Positions 34,469 to 38,102 of a DNA stretch of 38,102 nucleotides are shown here, one piece after another. How positions within the stretch are numbered: the first letter of the stretch is position 1; every line of letters starts with the position of its first letter. This DNA comes from a virus: positions 1 through 38,102 of IMG/VR virus record IMGVR_UViG_3300033553_000148; one strand, written 5' to 3'. A program made the position numbers and the translations under genes. The notes under the pieces are model-generated. The model made no database searches. It had not been told where the DNA came from and saw nothing but the letters and a program-made list of their open reading frames with translations.

Positions 34469-34648
34469 CTAGTAAGTTTGCTTCGGATTTATTCTGAAAT
34501 AGATAGCAAGGGCTGCCACTACACTGTTAATTAAAACCATTGCATCTGGTGCGACATAGACAGATACTATAGGTGCGACGTTTATAATATAACCAGTAAG
34601 AACCATCCAGTTAGTGCGACTCATCAATGCATTTATGATTGTTTCCAT
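34469..34648 (-). CDS. Holin-like membrane protein (59 aa)
   Basis: Taken from ATG 34648 (METIINALMSRTNWMVLTGY), since TATAAT lies 9 bases before it (34658-34663); the longer frame from 34717 overlaps the LamG gene and begins inside it. It has two hydrophobic stretches (VLTGYIINVAPIVSVYV and AMVLINSVVAALAIYFRINP). Two-helix, about 60-residue proteins beside a lysin are typical phage holins, which open the membrane at a set time. No specific family is assigned. Confidence 0.6.
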   Translation of the reverse strand: METIINALMSRTNWMVLTGYIINVAPIVSVYVAPDAMVLINSVVAALAIYFRINPKQTY

Positions 34649-34674
34649 ATACCTATAATTATACACTATCAACA

Positions 34675-35400
34675 TCACATAAAAGCTAGGAAGCCGGAGT
34701 TGATAGCAGAGGAACATGTGGACGGTGTTTCTGCTTCAAAAGTGGGGGTATTAACTGCTGTAAGAGTGTAAGCGTTCCCTGAAGCATCCGTGTATACGTT
34801 GTCCAAAGAGTATTCAGCACGCATCCCTGATTCTGCGGCTCCAAATACTGTACATTTATTGTCTGCTATCTGTGCTTGAGTGCGTACTGTACTCCATACT
34901 CTGAATAGAGACATGTTCCCGGTTGAGTAGTACATAAATGAGCCGTTGTTGTATGTGCCTCCAATTAAACTGTTGACGGCTTTTCCTGCCCCTCCTGTGA
35001 GGTTCATTGTTGCTGTCGCTACTTGCACACCGTCAAGATACAAGATTCCGTTACTAGCACCTGAATTACCGTTTTTTGTACATGCAATGTGATACCACTG
35101 ACCAGTGTTGAGCGTTATTGTATAGCTGGCAAGTCTTGTCTCAGTCCCCCATGTGTGTTGGTAAAAACGAAGATAGTAAACCCCTCCAACATTTTCATAC
35201 CAAAGGTGAACACCTTGATTAGTCCACCCAACTGTGCAGATTCCGTATATCGTCCCTGTTGCTGGAAGACTGTCAAACTTAAACCAACCCTCGATGCTTA
35301 TAGTAGCTAGTTGGGCGATACCAAACGTGTGGCTGGTTACTGTTGCGTACTCAGAACTAGCCGTCTCAACGTGCATTGATTGTGTAAGACCGTATGCCAT
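34675..35400 (-). CDS. LamG/concanavalin-like fibre-tip protein (241 aa)
   Basis: A 241-residue, all-beta protein of the LamG/concanavalin fold: ATISIEGWFKFDSLPATGTI, then GVHLWYENVGGVYYLRFYQH, then LNTGQWYHIACTKNGNSGAS, LYLDGVQVATATMNLTGGAG and MSLFRVWSTVRTQAQIADN. The W-Y-H-(I/V)-A and L-D-G segments are typical of the laminin-G superfamily, which binds sugars. It lies one base after the large fibre gene, so it is likely the receptor-binding tip or accessory protein of that fibre. Sugar binding is inference. Confidence 0.8.
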   Translation of the reverse strand: MAYGLTQSMHVETASSEYATVTSHTFGIAQLATISIEGWFKFDSLPATGTIYGICTVGWTNQGVHLWYENVGGVYYLRFYQHTWGTETRLASYTITLNTGQWYHIACTKNGNSGASNGILYLDGVQVATATMNLTGGAGKAVNSLIGGTYNNGSFMYYSTGNMSLFRVWSTVRTQAQIADNKCTVFGAAESGMRAEYSLDNVYTDASGNAYTLTAVNTPTFEAETPSTCSSAINSGFLAFM

Positions 35401-35401
35401 A

Positions 35402-37948
35402 CTAAGCTGATGCTACACACCTCCACTTACTAGTAACTGTATTCCATACAAAACCAACATCGAGTCGTGCTGTGGTAACAGTGGTGGTTGGAAGTGCTAC
35501 AGTAGAAGCCTCGAATGAAGCGCCCCATGTGATTGCTCTGGCTGCGGTTCCTGTTATAGCTATCCAGAGAGTCTGGTTCTCAGTTGGAGTTCCTGATAAG
35601 TTAGTTGTGAAAGATGTTATAGCTTCGGTCTGGGCTGTAATTGAATAGAAGTCTACGTTATCTGTGTTTATTGTTGGAGTTGCAGAAGAGGTGGTTGTAC
35701 CAGTTCTCTTAGTTACTCGTTTATTTGTCAGTGTATTTGTACTTGAAATAGTTGGCACTGCCACACCTCCTACTGTAGGAGCATTAGTGCTTTCAACATC
35801 AGTTGCCCAGAGTTTTGTCATTCTTGTTCCTGTAACTCCGAGAACACCTGCTACTACTGAGGCCGCTGGTAAGCCTGTACAGTTAGTGAGTGTTCCTGAT
35901 GCAGGCGTACCTAGAGCTGGGGTCGTTAAAGTAGGTGACGTTAATGTTTTATTAGTAAGTGTCTGAGCAGTAGTTTTATCTACTGTTACAGCTGTATCAA
36001 TCGCAACGGTCACTCCTGAAATAGAGATACCATTTCCTGCGATGAGAGACCCTGGGCCAGCACTTTGAATGAAGGTAATAGCGTCCGTTCCCATTACTGG
36101 ATTATCAGCAGAGTTTACGTCCCATGTAGTACCAGTGTAGGTTGTACCACTTACCACATAGGTAGTAGCACCTGTTTTAATATCCCCTGCTTGATTGAAG
36201 TCTGCGGAACGAGTAAGGACAAACATAGCGACTCCTGAACCAGTGGCTGTTACGTCATAGATACCGTTTTGGAATGTTGATACTTGATTCTTTACAAGAA
36301 TACGCTGTCCGACTGTTGGTGAACCTCCGTCTACAACCAATGCACCGACTGCTACACCTGTGAGAGTGGCACCTTGTCCTGCTGTACCGTTTGCATAAAC
36401 AATAGCTGGAAGTGCTGCTGTTGTTGCGTAGTTTGAAGCCTCCTTACTAGGCACACTTCTTACTGCTTGCTGTACGAAAGCAGTTGAGGCTATTTGAGTT
36501 GTGCTGTCTCCTGCTGTTGCTGTTGGAGTTGTAGGGGTGCCTGTTAGGGCTGGAGAGGCGAGAGGAGCTTTTAAGTCCAAAGCACTTTGTAGCCCTGATG
36601 TCTTAGCGATAGAAAGAGCAGCATCAGCAATAGCTGTAGCGTTACCAGTAGAGGTTACGGGACCAGTTAAATTTGCATTAGTAGTCGTAGTTGCAGCGTT
36701 ACCAGTAGTATTCTGGTTAAGAGTAGGGAAATCTCCTGCAACAGCGATACTTGGTACTCCCGTTGTTGTAGTATTCTTTAAAATACCAGTGGCTAGACCT
36801 GCCATATTTGTTCCGTTTATGGCTACTACAGTAAGTGCAGTTGCTCCAGTAGCATCACCAGTGTGAGTAGCATTAGAAACTAGTCCTGAGTATTGAGTAT
36901 TGGTGGCGTTATCTCCTGTGTTAGTTCCTGAATGAGTACCGCCAGACAGTGTTGTTGTAGTTCCATCTGTAGGTGTGATAGTAGCTGATGTGGCTGGTGC
37001 AGTAAGAGCTACCTTGTTTACACTAGTTGCTGTGGCCACTCCTAGGACTGGAGTTGTAAGGGTTGGACTAGTACCGAATACCAAAGCACCTGAACCTGTT
37101 TCGTCAGAAATAACTCCAGCTAGTTGTGCAGAAGTTGTAGCTGCGAATTGTGAGAGGGGGTTAGTAGTTAAGGCATTACCACCACCTGTTAGTGCTACCC
37201 ATGAAGAAGTGCCGTCACCGTCTGCTTGCAGAACCTTACCTATTGTTTCGGCTGTAGATAGAACGGCTGTTCCCTCAACACTACCACCGGCGTTACCCGG
37301 AATGAATTTGCTAGTAGTTGTGTCCCATAGTAGGGCCTGACCGTCTGTTATACCCTCGACATTAACGTCTGCTAAATATTGAAGTAGTCTAACTCCGAAT
37401 GACTGTTGATTGCCTGATGCTTTAGCTTGAATAAGTGCCTCTAGTTCTTCAATGCCTTTTATAGCTGACTTGTCGAGTCTATCATCTCCTTGTAATGATT
37501 CTAGGGCGTTACGAATGTTCTCACCTACGATTAAAGTAGCTAGTTTTCCTAGTTCGGTTCGATGGTTTTCAATCTCTCCAAAAACCTCGCTTAAATCAGT
37601 TTCTGGGGGTAAAACAGGAATAAGTGCCTCTACTCGTTTTACTTCGCGTAGCAGGGCATTTTTGACCTCTGAGACGGTAGTATCGGCTCCACTCTTAACC
37701 TGTGCAATGACTTCTTTAAGGTTACTCTTAGTTTGAGCTAATTCGCTTTCCAATACCTTAATGCCGTCATTTGAAACTTGTCGTGTCTCAACAATCTTTT
37801 CAGCTAATAGGGTTGAATTATTATCAAGAATACCCATCACCGCTTCAATGGCTTTGACTAGTTCATCTGGTTGAACAGCACCTGAGTCAAAGGTATCGAG
37901 TAGTGTCTTGAGACGTTTCATTTTTTTATCGGAGATTGGAGTAGTCAT
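35402..37948 (-). CDS. Long tail fibre with shared N-terminal anchor and phage-fibre repeats (848 aa)
   Basis: An 848-residue fibre. Residues 1-215 are the anchor domain shared with the 303-aa protein (2689..3600): KKMKRLKTLLDTFDSGAVQP, then a coiled coil, GENIRNALESL and ADVNVEGITDGQALLWDTTT. The rest is repetitive fibre shaft: TGDATGATALTVVAINGTNM, then STTQIASTAFVQQAV and LTNKTLTSPTLTTPALGTPA, typical phage-fibre repeats. A beta-rich end contains ENQTLWIAITGTAARAITWG. TGGTATAAT stands 11 bases before the ATG. It follows the 876-aa fibre gene and precedes the LamG gene. Confidence 0.85.
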   Translation of the reverse strand: MTTPISDKKMKRLKTLLDTFDSGAVQPDELVKAIEAVMGILDNNSTLLAEKIVETRQVSNDGIKVLESELAQTKSNLKEVIAQVKSGADTTVSEVKNALLREVKRVEALIPVLPPETDLSEVFGEIENHRTELGKLATLIVGENIRNALESLQGDDRLDKSAIKGIEELEALIQAKASGNQQSFGVRLLQYLADVNVEGITDGQALLWDTTTSKFIPGNAGGSVEGTAVLSTAETIGKVLQADGDGTSSWVALTGGGNALTTNPLSQFAATTSAQLAGVISDETGSGALVFGTSPTLTTPVLGVATATSVNKVALTAPATSATITPTDGTTTTLSGGTHSGTNTGDNATNTQYSGLVSNATHTGDATGATALTVVAINGTNMAGLATGILKNTTTTGVPSIAVAGDFPTLNQNTTGNAATTTTNANLTGPVTSTGNATAIADAALSIAKTSGLQSALDLKAPLASPALTGTPTTPTATAGDSTTQIASTAFVQQAVRSVPSKEASNYATTAALPAIVYANGTAGQGATLTGVAVGALVVDGGSPTVGQRILVKNQVSTFQNGIYDVTATGSGVAMFVLTRSADFNQAGDIKTGATTYVVSGTTYTGTTWDVNSADNPVMGTDAITFIQSAGPGSLIAGNGISISGVTVAIDTAVTVDKTTAQTLTNKTLTSPTLTTPALGTPASGTLTNCTGLPAASVVAGVLGVTGTRMTKLWATDVESTNAPTVGGVAVPTISSTNTLTNKRVTKRTGTTTSSATPTINTDNVDFYSITAQTEAITSFTTNLSGTPTENQTLWIAITGTAARAITWGASFEASTVALPTTTVTTARLDVGFVWNTVTSKWRCVASA

Positions 37949-37959
37949 TTGTTTATGTA

Positions 37960-37968
37960 ATTATACCA
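37960..37968 (-). promoter_or_regulatory. Extended -10 TGGTATAAT before the 848-aa fibre
   Basis: On the minus strand TGG then TATAAT lies 11 bases before ATG 37948, with the stop of the preceding fibre gene just upstream. It matches the box before the 612-aa virion gene, and would give a leader of about 4 bases. Confidence 0.5.
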
Positions 37969-37969
37969 C

Positions 37970-38102
37970 CTATGCACTCAGAGAGGCTGCTAAGGCTGCT
38001 TTGGATTTAGCGTCTAGTAATTCCTTTCCGGCTGTTCCTGTTGTTGTCATGTTGGTTGTATGGTAATTCCATACAGCCTCCGCTACCGCAGTAGGAGTAT
38101 CA
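37970..38102 (-). CDS. C-terminal 43 residues of the tail fibre that begins at 2498
   Basis: After the first base, which completes the codon left open at position 1, the frame reads DTPTAVAEAVWNYHTTNMTT, then TGTAGKELLDAKSKAALAAS, LSA and TAG. AVWNY...TTTGTAGK is a known style of phage fibre C-terminus. Joined to 1..2498 the protein has 876 residues with no stop at the seam, which supports a circular map. Confidence 0.8.
   Translation of the reverse strand, partial: DTPTAVAEAVWNYHTTNMTTTGTAGKELLDAKSKAALAASLSA

Noticed and set aside
34649-34717. Longer start for the holin-like gene at ATG 34717
   Set aside because: It would overlap the end of the LamG gene by 43 bases, while the -10 box and the next ATG (34648) fit a two-helix holin.
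1-38102. tRNA genes, CRISPR array, integrase or attachment site
   Set aside because: I looked for cloverleaf-like dyads with CCA-ready ends, spaced repeats and tyrosine/serine recombinase motifs and found none that I could support. The phage is therefore probably not an integrating temperate phage, but this is only absence of evidence.

Overview
The window looks like a complete, circularly permuted genome of a tailed bacteriophage, most likely a podovirus. It carries small and large terminase subunits, portal, scaffold, major capsid protein, decoration protein, adaptor, a beta-rich tail protein, two large ejection-type virion proteins and a set of tail fibres. No tape-measure, tail-tube or sheath gene is visible. 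The reading frame cut by the left edge (1..2498, minus) continues in frame into the fragment at the right edge (37970..38102, minus), so the two ends join into one 876-residue tail fibre. The window has no tRNA, rRNA, CRISPR array or integrase. The host cannot be named. TGA, TAA and TAG all serve as stops (standard code), the base composition is moderately AT-rich, and most genes lack a Shine-Dalgarno sequence.

Layout. (1) Minus strand, 18.2 kb down to 1 and on through the join to 33.4 kb: the late operon. It begins at a TGGTAAACT promoter (18153..18161) and runs TerS, TerL, portal, scaffold, an HNH gene inserted between inverted repeats, capsid protein, decoration protein, adaptor, tail protein, ejection proteins, tail fibres, a LamG protein, then a holin-like/metallopeptidase lysis module, and ends at a terminator (33391..33419). 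(2) Minus strand, 23.0 to 18.15 kb: the replication block, with an HNH gene, an initiator-like gene holding a candidate origin, a DnaB-like helicase, a NinG-like nuclease and small genes. (3) Plus strand, 23.1 to 32.8 kb: early genes. These are an HNH protein, a YopX-like protein, an ERF annealing protein, a protein with an SSB-like tail, a LexA-like winged helix, many tiny and membrane proteins, a PolB-like exonuclease, an Acb2-like protein, and a membrane-anchored transglycosylase that seems to need a -1 frameshift. (4) An inverted four-gene cassette (27.6 to 28.9 kb, minus) that, unlike the rest, has strong Shine-Dalgarno sequences and its own promoter and terminator.

Expression. Many genes have an extended -10 box (TGnTAnnnT) ending 6 to 9 bases before the ATG, often exactly 6, so transcription would start at or next to the A of the ATG (leaderless mRNA). 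Seven of these promoters also carry a DnaA-box-like 9-mer (TTRTCCACA or a close variant, either orientation) 26 to 31 bases upstream of the -10. Palindromes built on TGTATACA or close variants lie at three regulatory regions. Structured RNAs are predicted before the replication operon, before TerS and near both strand convergences.

The observations most worth a second look are the lysin frameshift, the leaderless promoters with DnaA-like boxes, the origin embedded in the initiator gene, the inverted repeats around the HNH gene in the capsid block, the Acb2-like protein, the ADP-ribosyltransferase-like domain on a virion protein, and the two small-RNA candidates.
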